From assembly GCA_902362965.1 (NCBI GenBank), contig CABIYQ010000024.1:1-15025 (forward strand): a stretch of 15,025 bases of DNA, written 5' to 3'. The notes beneath the pieces are model-generated. The model made no database searches. It was not told the DNA's origin and saw nothing but the letters and a program-made list of their open reading frames with translations. Of the stretch, positions 6,024-12,735 are shown piece after piece. Within the stretch, counting starts at the first letter, position 1. The number at the start of each line of letters is the position of its first letter. Position numbers and translations under genes: made by a program. The DNA is from Oscillospiraceae bacterium (lineage in GTDB: Bacteria > Bacillota > Clostridia > Oscillospirales > Ruminococcaceae).

Positions 6024-6055
6024 ATATAAAATTAGCACCTGTTTTACAAGGTGCT
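6024..6055 (-). terminator. Hairpin after the putative immunity gene
   Basis: AGCACCT (6034-6040) and AGGTGCT (6049-6055) form a perfect 7-bp stem with an 8-nt loop. On the minus strand AATTTTATATCC follows. The T-tract is interrupted, so termination may be partial. It abuts the stop codon of the 84-aa gene. Confidence 0.55.
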
Positions 6056-6310
6056 TTAAATCATATTAATTCTATGAAATACTTTTTTCATTTCATCACT
6101 TGGAAATTTTTCAATTACTTCTTCATAAATCTCACTAAACCATGAAGCAACATCATCTTCAAGACTTTCAAGGTAATCAATAATATCGTCCTCATCTTCG
6201 CCAAGCGCATTCAGAAGAGGAATCCAGTATTTTTTTTCTATATCAGGATCGTTTATATGTGCTTTTTTTCTTTCGCTTATAATTTTTTGAATCTTCTTTG
6301 CATCTACCAT
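6056..6310 (-). CDS. Putative immunity protein for the MuF-EndoU toxin
   Basis: The 84-aa product is strongly acidic after a basic N-terminus. It is alpha-helical in pattern, with an acidic centre (about 35-62: LGEDEDDIIDYLESLEDD, then VASWFSEIYEEVIEKF). It begins 13 nt after the toxin stop, with AAGGAG 8 nt before its ATG, and ends in a hairpin. Small acidic partners directly downstream are the rule for polymorphic toxin nucleases, where they bind the basic toxin domain in the producing cell. The family is not one I can name, so function rests on position, size and charge. Confidence 0.65.
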   Translation of the reverse strand: MVDAKKIQKIISERKKAHINDPDIEKKYWIPLLNALGEDEDDIIDYLESLEDDVASWFSEIYEEVIEKFPSDEMKKVFHRINMI

Positions 6311-6323
6311 TTAATTCAACTCC

Positions 6324-7919
6324 TTATGGTTGCTCACTATTATCAGGAAAAATTGTCGACGGAAAACCATCATTATCAAGAAATATACCAACTCTGACTC
6401 CATCATATTCTGCAAACTTTGGCATACCGCTATCTTTAGAATGATTAGCAGTATATGTACCGGCTTTTAAAATATCATTGTCATCCCAGTTTTCCGGAAA
6501 CCATGATTGTCCTATTCCTGATTGTTTGGTTTTTTGCTTATGTTCAGGAACATAGCCCAATCTAACACCGTTGTTATACTTTTTAGTTATTTTATAATCA
6601 ATACCTTTATTTTTGAGTTCTTCTATGCATTTTTGGGAATGTCCACCATTTTTTAATCTTCCATTAGGATAATCTTTAGAAGGTTTAATATAATCCCCAA
6701 CCGTCGAATGTCTCAAAGTTTCATGCGGTACTGTCATTATACCATCATTTTTTAGTTCAGTCAACGATTTAAATACTTTTCTAGGACCGTATTTTGTATC
6801 GACTGTTTTGTAGAGTCTCTCAAGGTCAGCATCATTCTGAATTACTCCGCTTTCAAACAACGCCCATCGTGAATCGGAACGGAAATACTTTTTTCTTTCT
6901 TCAACAGTTTTTTTGTTTCTAAGCCAGTCACATTTAATAGTATCCTCATTAATTCCGGCTCTTGCCTTATTACGTGCGTCAAGCTCTTTTTTCCATTCAT
7001 CGCCCATTTCATCAATAGCCTGCTGCTGTAGCTTTTTGCGTTCTTCAAGAGGTAAGCCTAAAATTTCTTCCGAGGTGATACTCCTATGAATACAATGACA
7101 ATTAATTACTTCCGCCGCTGGAAGTGCAGGGTCTTTGGGGAAATCGGCAAGATATGTAACTCCGTCTGCACCTTTAAGCTTAAAATTTTCACTTATAAGT
7201 ACTTTCTGACCATTCATTCTTACGTGATTCGGTCTGGGTTCAATTTTATGATTTCCCGTATGAATCCATTCCTTATACTCGGACGCCGGACACTGCTGTA
7301 TTGATTCTTCACGGGCAAAGCTGTGCGCTCTTAAGGTTTCAGTAAGCGCCGCACGTCTTGCCTTGTAAAATTCGTCCCTGATACCGCTTTCCAGAACGTC
7401 ACGGGCAGTCTCCGCAATTCCTTTGCCGTTTTTCAAGCCCTTGACGAGAATATTTTCAATTTCTTCGTGAGAAGAAAGGTGCATTAGATCTGACAGCTCA
7501 TAGCTCCATTGTGCTATCCAGTCGGTTGTCTTTTCGGAAATCTGTTCAACAATCAACTCCGAATCCATTTCTTTCATGTAAAAATTAGCCAGAACAGGAA
7601 CATATTCCGTAAATTCATTGAAGAAAATAGGGAAAAGCTTTTCCCTGATATCATTTGTTGTCTTAAATTCCTGCCATGAACCTTTAAGAAATTCCTCAAG
7701 GTCAATACCTTTCTTATCAGCGGATTCAATCAAATCCTCAAAGTCTTTTGATTGCTCCTGCAAAACCTCGGCTATTTTTTCTTCCAGTTCCTCAATATGC
7801 TTTACTGTATTTTTGGAATCTGCATAGCCTTCTTCTTTCAATCGGTCAGCAAGATCATTGTCGGCTTTGGCTATGTATGCGTCAATAGCTTTAATAAGTA
7901 ACTGACATTCGGAACACAT
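6324..7919 (-). CDS. MuF minor head protein fused to EndoU-type nuclease
   Basis: The 531-aa product follows the portal by 4 nt (AAGGGGG before the ATG). Residues about 1-180 are helical. About 185-285 form the phage Mu gpF/SPP1 gp7 (MuF) domain, with RRAALTETLRAHSFARE, KEWIHTGNHKIEPRPNHVRM, and LPAAEVINCHCIHR. Plain minor head proteins stop soon after this. Here a linker leads to about 395-531, which looks like a bacterial EndoU domain: GGHSQ with candidate catalytic His427, NGVRLGYVPEHK (His460), GQSWFPENW, and a C-terminal YDGVRVGIFLDNDGF...TIFPDN. EndoU toxins cut RNA at uridines. The fusion is of the known MuF polymorphic toxin class. It would sit in the capsid and might be delivered with DNA. 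Which Lys completes the active site cannot be fixed by eye. Confidence 0.85.
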   Translation of the reverse strand: MCSECQLLIKAIDAYIAKADNDLADRLKEEGYADSKNTVKHIEELEEKIAEVLQEQSKDFEDLIESADKKGIDLEEFLKGSWQEFKTTNDIREKLFPIFFNEFTEYVPVLANFYMKEMDSELIVEQISEKTTDWIAQWSYELSDLMHLSSHEEIENILVKGLKNGKGIAETARDVLESGIRDEFYKARRAALTETLRAHSFAREESIQQCPASEYKEWIHTGNHKIEPRPNHVRMNGQKVLISENFKLKGADGVTYLADFPKDPALPAAEVINCHCIHRSITSEEILGLPLEERKKLQQQAIDEMGDEWKKELDARNKARAGINEDTIKCDWLRNKKTVEERKKYFRSDSRWALFESGVIQNDADLERLYKTVDTKYGPRKVFKSLTELKNDGIMTVPHETLRHSTVGDYIKPSKDYPNGRLKNGGHSQKCIEELKNKGIDYKITKKYNNGVRLGYVPEHKQKTKQSGIGQSWFPENWDDNDILKAGTYTANHSKDSGMPKFAEYDGVRVGIFLDNDGFPSTIFPDNSEQP

Positions 7920-7923
7920 AAAA

Positions 7924-9441
7924 TCAGCCCCCTTTGCTCTGTTTCATTAGCAGGGAGCGCACTGACTTCATTACCGCCACAATTTCATCATCGTGATTAT
8001 TTTCGGCTTTTGCAATCTGCGTTTCAAGACCGTTTAAAGCTGATTGTGTCTTACTATATGCAAGTGGGATATTGCCCCAATCTTCCTCAAAGTCATCACT
8101 GGTCTCACCCAGAGCCTTGTACCCGATTTCTTTGGCCTTGTTAGGAGTAAGACCCCCTGCGTTGTTTACAAGAGTAAGTACCTTATACAAGTCATCAGGA
8201 TTGGTGATGTCCGGCTCCCTGAAATAAACTTCAACATGCTTAAAACCATATTCATTTAGAAGTTTATTATTGATTATCCACGCAAGGGACTGTCTTTCCG
8301 GCTGAAACACCTGTTTTTCTGTTACCTCCATTGCGGTCTGAGCTGTAGCACGGTTGAAATCTGTGGTATATCCCACATACAAATCAGGCAAGCGAAAAGC
8401 CGACTGTACCTTCTTGCGGTTATTATCCAAATAGTCCTGAAACAGCTCGTCGTGCTGTAAAATATCCGCAAGACTCTTTAATTCAATATCCGGTTGTTTT
8501 TCCTCCTGCATACTTGTACTGTTTTCATTTTTTTCAGCTTCAAGAAGCAAAAAGCTATGCTGACCTGCTTCGCCTTTAATGTCGTTCATATAGGTCTGAA
8601 GCTTGTCATAGCTTTCGTCTGTCAGAGTACCGCCCTTGATAATTACCGCCATAGGAGTATGCCGACCGTTTTCAAAGTAATTGTTATTCAGATTTTCAGC
8701 CTTGCAGCTTCCGTCAACATTCAGCGCCTGACCAATCCAGCGAACCTGACCGTAAGGTCTGGAGCCGAGTTTAAACTCCAGTATCTCATTAGCCCGTTTA
8801 TCAGAATCCAGCTCAGAAACATATCCGCCTGTTTCTTTATTCATAATTCGTTTGTCTCCGAACTCCTTGAAATACACGGTTTTACTACCCACTGTCTGCT
8901 TATACTTTCTGTACCGCTTTTTACGTCTTATAGCTTTTCCTTTGTAAACATATTCAACCTCAACCGACTCTTCAAACAGTCTGGATTTTTGGACGCTGGG
9001 AACGTTTTCAATAAATTCGATCTGTACCACTTCGTCCATCCCGTTTCGGATTATCTCCAGATATGCAGTTCCATAAGTTTCACGGGCGGCAATAACCTTC
9101 TCAAAAACTTCTTTTGTATCACAGTCCAATGCAAGAAGTTCCACAATATCTGAAAGTCTGTTAAATTCATCTTCAAGCTCTTCCGTGTCTGTAACATCCT
9201 CTTTATACCTAACGCCAATACCAAACCCCGCTATATTGGACTTATACGCACTAATGCACTGAGGAAGTATAGAAGAGTGCCTTGTCATATTTTCAAGACC
9301 TTTTAAGGTATAGTCCGGCTCAAGCCAGTCTGAATATCCGGAATCTTCTTTTTCTTCCAGATGTGACGGACTATCGGATTTCTTTATCTGAGCTGTTGTT
9401 TTTATTATCTCGGCACGAACCTTTCTTTTTTTCTTACTCAA
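7924..9441 (-). CDS. Portal protein (PBSX/YqbA-like)
   Basis: The 505-aa length is normal for the family. Features include the N-terminal 'WLEPDYTLKGLENMTRHSSILPQCISAYKSNI' region (about 39-71), ETYGTAYLEIIRNG, the clip-domain-like charged stretch (about 160-200), 'YGQVRWIGQA', 'NNNYFENGRHTPMAVI', and the late VGYTTDFNRATAQTAMEV segment with the helix that lines the channel. It forms the dodecameric DNA entry/exit ring and docks the terminase. The start codon is TTG at 9441, preceded by GGAGGCAAAAAAC, and overlaps the TerL stop as TTGA, so translation is coupled. Confidence 0.92.
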   Translation of the reverse strand: MSKKKRKVRAEIIKTTAQIKKSDSPSHLEEKEDSGYSDWLEPDYTLKGLENMTRHSSILPQCISAYKSNIAGFGIGVRYKEDVTDTEELEDEFNRLSDIVELLALDCDTKEVFEKVIAARETYGTAYLEIIRNGMDEVVQIEFIENVPSVQKSRLFEESVEVEYVYKGKAIRRKKRYRKYKQTVGSKTVYFKEFGDKRIMNKETGGYVSELDSDKRANEILEFKLGSRPYGQVRWIGQALNVDGSCKAENLNNNYFENGRHTPMAVIIKGGTLTDESYDKLQTYMNDIKGEAGQHSFLLLEAEKNENSTSMQEEKQPDIELKSLADILQHDELFQDYLDNNRKKVQSAFRLPDLYVGYTTDFNRATAQTAMEVTEKQVFQPERQSLAWIINNKLLNEYGFKHVEVYFREPDITNPDDLYKVLTLVNNAGGLTPNKAKEIGYKALGETSDDFEEDWGNIPLAYSKTQSALNGLETQIAKAENNHDDEIVAVMKSVRSLLMKQSKGG

Positions 9442-10874
9442 GTTTTTTGCCTCCTTTCTTTTTTGAATTTAACAGGCAGACAGCATAATAAAATACAATC
9501 TGCTTCGTCTGGAGAATGACCGCCCCTTTTCTTTATGGCGTCTTTACTCTCGACTCTCTGTCTGGAATCGTCGGTCATTTCATATTTTCGGGTTGACAGC
9601 TGCGCTATTAAGTCCGCATCATCGGGAAGAATCAGTTCTACAGGTTTAGGTTTCCCGTCTTCATCATGAGGTGACAAAAGATTTCTGACTACGCTCATCA
9701 TGTATGTGGTAGAATCATAATAATATGCATGTTTTATTCTCTGACCGAATTTAACGGGGAATATTCCCATTTGCTTAAAACGCTGAGGATTACTCCGCTT
9801 CATTTGTCTTAATCTGTCCACAACACCGCCGCCTACGCCGCCGTCATCTATCTTAACAGCAACAGGACGTTTATATTTAGGATATTTTTTAAGCAATTTA
9901 TCATAATACATCACTATATCGTCAGCTGTCTTCATGGTATCCTGCCCCTGACGTTTGCAGACAATATCTGCCTTTTCATTGACTTTGTGACCAATAACGG
10001 TCTTATCGTCCCCGAATCTTGCGACATCACAGCCAATATGGATAAGGTCGGGTATTTCCGGTTCTTCAAAATCTTTCACAGACGATGTTGACGTTAATAT
10101 CAATTCCATAGGAATGAAAACATCGTCTTCCTGTTTAGGAAATTCTCCGTCAACACGAACACGAACAAAATTTGAATCTTTCCCATATTTGCGCTCCATA
10201 GCCGCTATGTTTTCCTTGTTGGTTCTGGAGCTGTCACGGGAAGAAACTCTGTGACATTTATACAACCCTCTGTCACAGGTATGAGAATCATAAAAAGTTC
10301 CGGAAGTCTTTGTAGGGTTTCCGCACATCAGCAATTTATTATTTGCGCCGGACAGCGTACCGAGAATCGCCTCCATTATCGGATCGGCAACACCTGAAGC
10401 CTCGTCAACGATAAAGAGCATATTGTCCTCGTGAAAGCCCTGCATGTTTTCGGGCTTTGTTGCAGTACGTGCAGTCGCAAACCAGCGTTCTTCATATCCC
10501 TCGACAGAAACCTTTGTTTTAGTCCATTTTAAAACCACTTTCAAAAGCGGACTTTTTGACTGCCATTTTGAAACCTCCGCCCAGAGTACGTCATTAAGCT
10601 GCTGTTTAGTAGGAGCAGTAGCCACAACACGGGAATACGGGAAACAGGACAAAAACCACAGGCACAAAACAGCTTCACAACCAGTCTTTCCAACGCCCTG
10701 ACCGGAACGCACCGTAACTTTAGGAAACTCCGCTATATCTGTAAATACCTCTTTCTGCCATTGGTCACATTCAAACTTGCAGACTTCTTGGGCGAACAGT
10801 TCGGGGGATTTACGGTATTGTGGGATTCGTTGAATAAAAAATTTTAAGACCTTATCATTCTTCATTTTCATCAC
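9438..10874 (-). CDS. terL: Terminase large subunit
   Basis: The 478-aa product has an N-terminal ATPase: Walker A SGQGVGKT (57-64), Walker B LFIVDEA (Asp157-Glu158), and the coupling motif CGNPTKTSG (185-193). The C-terminal RNase H-like nuclease carries acidic residues in GCDVARFGDDKT (Asp283), KIDDGGVGGGVVDRL (Asp343/344) and HSPDEADC (Asp456). It cuts and pumps phage DNA into the prohead through the portal. All key residues are present and the length is complete, so packaging could be functional. The gene overlaps the TerS-like gene by up to 20 nt. The third Met (codon 4) has the best spacing from GGTGAT, so the true start may be at 10865. Confidence 0.95.
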   Translation of the reverse strand: MMKMKNDKVLKFFIQRIPQYRKSPELFAQEVCKFECDQWQKEVFTDIAEFPKVTVRSGQGVGKTGCEAVLCLWFLSCFPYSRVVATAPTKQQLNDVLWAEVSKWQSKSPLLKVVLKWTKTKVSVEGYEERWFATARTATKPENMQGFHEDNMLFIVDEASGVADPIMEAILGTLSGANNKLLMCGNPTKTSGTFYDSHTCDRGLYKCHRVSSRDSSRTNKENIAAMERKYGKDSNFVRVRVDGEFPKQEDDVFIPMELILTSTSSVKDFEEPEIPDLIHIGCDVARFGDDKTVIGHKVNEKADIVCKRQGQDTMKTADDIVMYYDKLLKKYPKYKRPVAVKIDDGGVGGGVVDRLRQMKRSNPQRFKQMGIFPVKFGQRIKHAYYYDSTTYMMSVVRNLLSPHDEDGKPKPVELILPDDADLIAQLSTRKYEMTDDSRQRVESKDAIKKRGGHSPDEADCILLCCLPVKFKKERRQKT

Positions 10875-11292
10875 CGCTAATCACTGCTTCTACCCAGTTT
10901 TTTACAATATCATTTTCACCTGTTAATTGTTTCTCCTTAAGTGCTAGTTCCTTTTTCTTCAAGGCAAGTTCTTCAGAAGAGTTATCTTTGCCAAGAATGT
11001 TACGAATTTCTTTTGAAGCTGCAACGTCTCCAGTAGCCGCTCTCAAAAATAACCCTTTAAGTATAACCATTTCATTATCAGATTCCTCAATCGGAATTCC
11101 CATAGCTTCAAGCTCTGTTAAATCACTATCACAAGCTGGTAAGGAAAGCAAAAGCTTCATTTTTTCTCTCATAGACTTTTTTTTACGTCTTGCCGCCGCA
11201 GAAGCTTTACCCGCTTTTCTTGCGCTTTCTCGGCGTTCACTCGGCGTTAAATCTTCTGGTCGTATCAAATTATTTTCATTCAAGGTCACCAC
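10855..11292 (-). CDS. terS: Putative terminase small subunit
   Basis: The product is up to 145 aa. Its N-terminal part (about 12-45) has the KAGKASAAARRKKKSMREK motif common to the protein encoded before TerL in clostridial phages. A helical centre with LLLSLPACDSDLTELEAMGI and 'MVILKGLFLRAATGDVAASKEIRNIL' follows, then a charged coiled-coil-like end. It probably recognises DNA for packaging. There is no ATG at the beginning: GTG codons at 11292 and 11289 and a TTG at 11283 are available. AGGTGG just ahead of the TTG makes 11283 (LNENNLIRPEDL) an attractive alternative start. It lies directly after an intrinsic terminator. Confidence 0.75.
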   Translation of the reverse strand: MVTLNENNLIRPEDLTPSERRESARKAGKASAAARRKKKSMREKMKLLLSLPACDSDLTELEAMGIPIEESDNEMVILKGLFLRAATGDVAASKEIRNILGKDNSSEELALKKKELALKEKQLTGENDIVKNWVEAVISGDENEE

Positions 11293-11315
11293 CTACCATA
11301 ATAAATTTAATCATG

Positions 11316-11342
11316 AAAAAAGCACCTCCGGGGAGATGCTTA
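11316..11342 (-). terminator. Intrinsic terminator between leader ORF and terS
   Basis: On the minus strand AAGCATCTCC and GGAGGTGCTT form a 9 to 10-bp GC-rich stem (one G-T pair), followed by TTTTTT. It lies upstream of the whole head operon with no promoter recognised after it, so late transcription must read through it. Confidence 0.8.
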
Positions 11343-11345
11343 TAA

Positions 11346-11462
11346 TTATCTTCTTGTATTAGGACCCAACGCTTCTTTTTTGACGTTGTGTTCCTGATTC
11401 TGATTAATATTTTTCTTGGTTTCCTTTGCTTCTGAATTAGACTTAATTTCTTTTTCAATCAC
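11346..11462 (-). CDS. 38-aa leader peptide/small phage protein
   Basis: The ORF starts at a GTG with GAGGTGATAAAT 6 nt upstream and ends just before the terminator. It reads (M)IEKEIKSNSEAKETKK, then NINQNQEHN and VKKEALGPNTRR. It is polar, Lys/Asn/Gln-rich and likely disordered. The ending K-x-A-L-G-P-N-T-R/K-R is one I recall from tiny ORFs before terminase genes in other clostridial prophages, though I cannot confirm it here. Function is unknown; it could be a leader peptide whose translation influences the downstream terminator. Confidence 0.6.
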   Translation of the reverse strand: MIEKEIKSNSEAKETKKNINQNQEHNVKKEALGPNTRR

Positions 11463-11516
11463 ATTTATCACCTCAAAAAATAGTTTGTATCTTATCTTCA
11501 AAAATATACAAATTAT

Positions 11517-11589
11517 TGGCGCAGTCTGCCGGAGTTGCACCGACTGAAACTACCGACTGCATAACAGCCGTCTAAGTTTCAACGGCTGT
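11517..11589 (-). ncRNA. Structured leader RNA with pseudoknot, unknown class
   Basis: On the minus strand four helices can form within 73 nt. P1 is ACAGCCGT/ACGGCTGT (11582-11589 with 11564-11571), 8 bp with a 10-nt loop. P2 is GCAGTC/GACTGC (11555-11560 with 11521-11526). P3 is GTCGG/CCGGC (11540-11544 with 11528-11532), with a 7-nt loop TGCAACT. A pseudoknot forms because the P1 loop TGAAACT (11575-11581) is complementary to AGTTTCA (11545-11551), over 7 bp. P2 stacked on P3 followed by GCCA resembles a tRNA acceptor plus T-arm, but there is no anticodon arm. No known riboswitch or ribozyme core was recognised. It lies in the leader of the late operon; a DNA role (for example a cos site) is the main alternative. 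Confidence 0.5.
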
Positions 11590-11621
11590 AAATCAAGGAA
11601 TAAAACAATGTAGAAGAGAGG

Positions 11622-11656
11622 TAGAAACGGGCGGTGCTGCTTTCGCCCTGTTTCTA
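11622..11656 (-). promoter_or_regulatory. 5'-terminal hairpin of the late transcript
   Basis: TAGAAAC-A-GGGCG and CGCCC-GTTTCTA form a 12-bp stem with one bulged A and a 10-nt loop. It starts within a base or two of the predicted transcription start near 11657. No T-run follows, so it is not a terminator; it may stabilise the RNA or act as an antitermination element. Positions 11463-11718 otherwise hold the pseudoknot, the late promoter and its repeats, and no gene. Confidence 0.6.
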
Positions 11657-11663
11657 TAGATTA

Positions 11664-11692
11664 ATAATATCATATTTATTATTGTAAGTCAA
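11664..11692 (-). promoter_or_regulatory. Late operon promoter
   Basis: On the minus strand: TTGACT (11687-11692), 17-bp spacer, TATTAT (11664-11669). The predicted start is near 11657. It follows the ArpU-like gene and precedes the leader and terS. Its -35 box lies inside a set of four 10-bp repeats, suggesting activator control. Confidence 0.7.
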
Positions 11693-11720
11693 GGTAATTC
11701 ATTGTAATTTATTGTAATTT
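11681..11720 (-). repeat. Four tandem 10-bp repeats at the late promoter
   Basis: Minus-strand units are AAATTACAAT, AAATTACAAT, GAATTACCTT and GACTTACAAT, exactly 10 bp each, sharing a TTAC core. They span from the ArpU-like stop codon to the promoter spacer and include the -35 box. One copy per helical turn suits a regulator binding along one DNA face, plausibly the ArpU-like protein encoded next door. Confidence 0.65.
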
Positions 11721-12156
11721 AAAAATTATTACCGTGAATTTCAATGAAATCTTTAATAGCTTGGTCATGATTATTATAAACGCTTTTTATTTCAGTATAT
11801 TTGGAATGTTCAAATATTTCTTTAAATGATTTGTGTAAAATATATCGATCTGTTAATAATAAACAACTTTTAGGATATTTCAATTCAAGTTGATTAATTT
11901 TTTTTCTAATATCAATTTTAATTGCTAACAATCTTTCCTTTTCAGTTAGTACATCTTGCTGTAGTTTATTAATTTTATCTATGTAGTTACACAATTTAAG
12001 TTCTGTACCATTTTCGTTTTTACCATTTTCAGTACCATCTGACATTGTAACCTTGCAATCTCTTATCTCATCATAATTCATTTCAATTTCTTCTTCTTTT
12101 TGCTTAATTCTATTCAATAATATATCAGTCAGCATTAGATATTCCTTAGCAGTCAA
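11719..12156 (-). CDS. ArpU/DUF1492-type late transcription regulator
   Basis: The 145-aa product begins at a TTG (12156) with AGGAGGG 6 nt upstream; no ATG fits. The N-terminal (M)TAKEYLMLTDILLNRIKQKEEE and the coiled-coil middle (about 55-92) match phage regulators of the ArpU/RinA/DUF1492 group. So does the C-terminal sigma-4-like helix-turn-helix (about 99-138: LLTDRYILHKSFKEIFEH, then SKYTEIKSVYNNHDQAIKDF). These sit at the end of the middle genes and switch on the packaging and head operon. The placement here, immediately before the late promoter and terS, is canonical. The first repeat of the promoter region overlaps its stop codon. It overlaps the upstream gene by 11 nt. Confidence 0.75.
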   Translation of the reverse strand: MTAKEYLMLTDILLNRIKQKEEEIEMNYDEIRDCKVTMSDGTENGKNENGTELKLCNYIDKINKLQQDVLTEKERLLAIKIDIRKKINQLELKYPKSCLLLTDRYILHKSFKEIFEHSKYTEIKSVYNNHDQAIKDFIEIHGNNF

Positions 12157-12319
12157 ACTTGTCCCTCCTCTCAACCACGAAATCAATTTGATTCAAATTC
12201 TTATCCCGTATGTACTGTTCTGCCTTAACTTCGTTGTCAAAAATTCTGTAATTATCCTTGATGTCACAAACTATATGTCCGTTGTATTTGTCATAGATTA
12301 CATACGTTTGTGTTGACAT
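12146..12319 (-). CDS. 57-aa phage protein of unknown function
   Basis: The ATG at 12319 has AAGGAG 7 nt upstream and starts 1 nt after the preceding stop. The product reads MSTQTYVIYDKYNGHIVCDI, then KDNYRIFDNEVKAEQYI, then RDKNLNQIDFVVERRDKFDC. It looks like a small alpha/beta domain: two strands with a turn, a helix, and a final strand. No family recognised. A longer in-frame reading from 12529 would run through the upstream gene and is not used. Its end overlaps the start of the ArpU-like gene by 11 nt, so the two are coupled. Confidence 0.7.
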   Translation of the reverse strand: MSTQTYVIYDKYNGHIVCDIKDNYRIFDNEVKAEQYIRDKNLNQIDFVVERRDKFDC

Positions 12320-12320
12320 T

Positions 12321-12734
12321 TTAATTCTCCTTTGCTTTAAAATACTCATGAAATCCTGACATTTCTGCTTGTAGATTTTTGACCTCTGAACTGTCGATTT
12401 TGGCTTTTCGTTCAATAGTAGATTTATGTAACTGTTGTTTAAACGGCAACGGCTTTGGAAGTAACTGCTCCATATCAATACCAATTTCAGCAAGTTCTTT
12501 TCCTGCCATATAATCAAATACATTATCAAGACAGTGCTTGTGGTATTCGTCCATAGTAGTATTAAGTGTTAAAAGAAAATCTTCTATCCGCTTTTTCTTC
12601 CACCCTGTATGCCGCATAAGTGCAATTAAAAATACTATTCCGTTAGAATTTATACATCGATCTATTTCTTCCATAGCCTCCCCACATAGCCATCCTATTT
12701 CCTTTTTGGAATACGTTCTTACTCTTGATTTCAC
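12321..12734 (-). CDS. 137-aa phage protein of unknown function
   Basis: It starts at a GTG (12734) with GGAGGATTAAA upstream, 1 nt after the preceding stop. The sequence is largely helical and polar, with a Cys/Trp-containing N-terminus (SKKEIGWLCGEAMEEIDRCI) and 'FLIALMRHTGWKKKRIEDFLLTLN'. A His/Cys-containing centre (YHKHCLDNVFDYM) and a charged C-terminus follow. It could be a small DNA-binding or regulatory protein. I do not recognise a family. It belongs to the operon that ends with the late regulator. Confidence 0.7.
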   Translation of the reverse strand: MKSRVRTYSKKEIGWLCGEAMEEIDRCINSNGIVFLIALMRHTGWKKKRIEDFLLTLNTTMDEYHKHCLDNVFDYMAGKELAEIGIDMEQLLPKPLPFKQQLHKSTIERKAKIDSSEVKNLQAEMSGFHEYFKAKEN

Positions 12735-12735
12735 T

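Noticed and set aside
8494..9153. 219-codon open frame on the plus strand inside the portal gene
   Set aside because: It is antisense to a clear portal protein, its translation is hydrophobic/low-complexity with no motif, and no ribosome binding site or promoter supports it.
11276..11458. 60-codon minus-strand frame spanning the terminator upstream of terS
   Set aside because: It reads through the intrinsic terminator, overlaps the better-supported GTG ORF in another frame, and has no ribosome binding site.
11517..11560. tRNA gene on the minus strand (T-arm-like stem, acceptor-like stem and GCCA)
   Set aside because: Only 44 nt separate the two acceptor strands; there is no D arm or anticodon arm, and the T-loop (TGCAACT) deviates from the consensus. 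Kept as a structured RNA element instead.
11517..11589. Known self-cleaving ribozyme (pistol, HDV-like or hammerhead)
   Set aside because: The nested pseudoknot topology is suggestive, but I could not find the conserved core bases, the hammerhead CUGAUGA motif, or the junction nucleotides needed for HDV-like folding.
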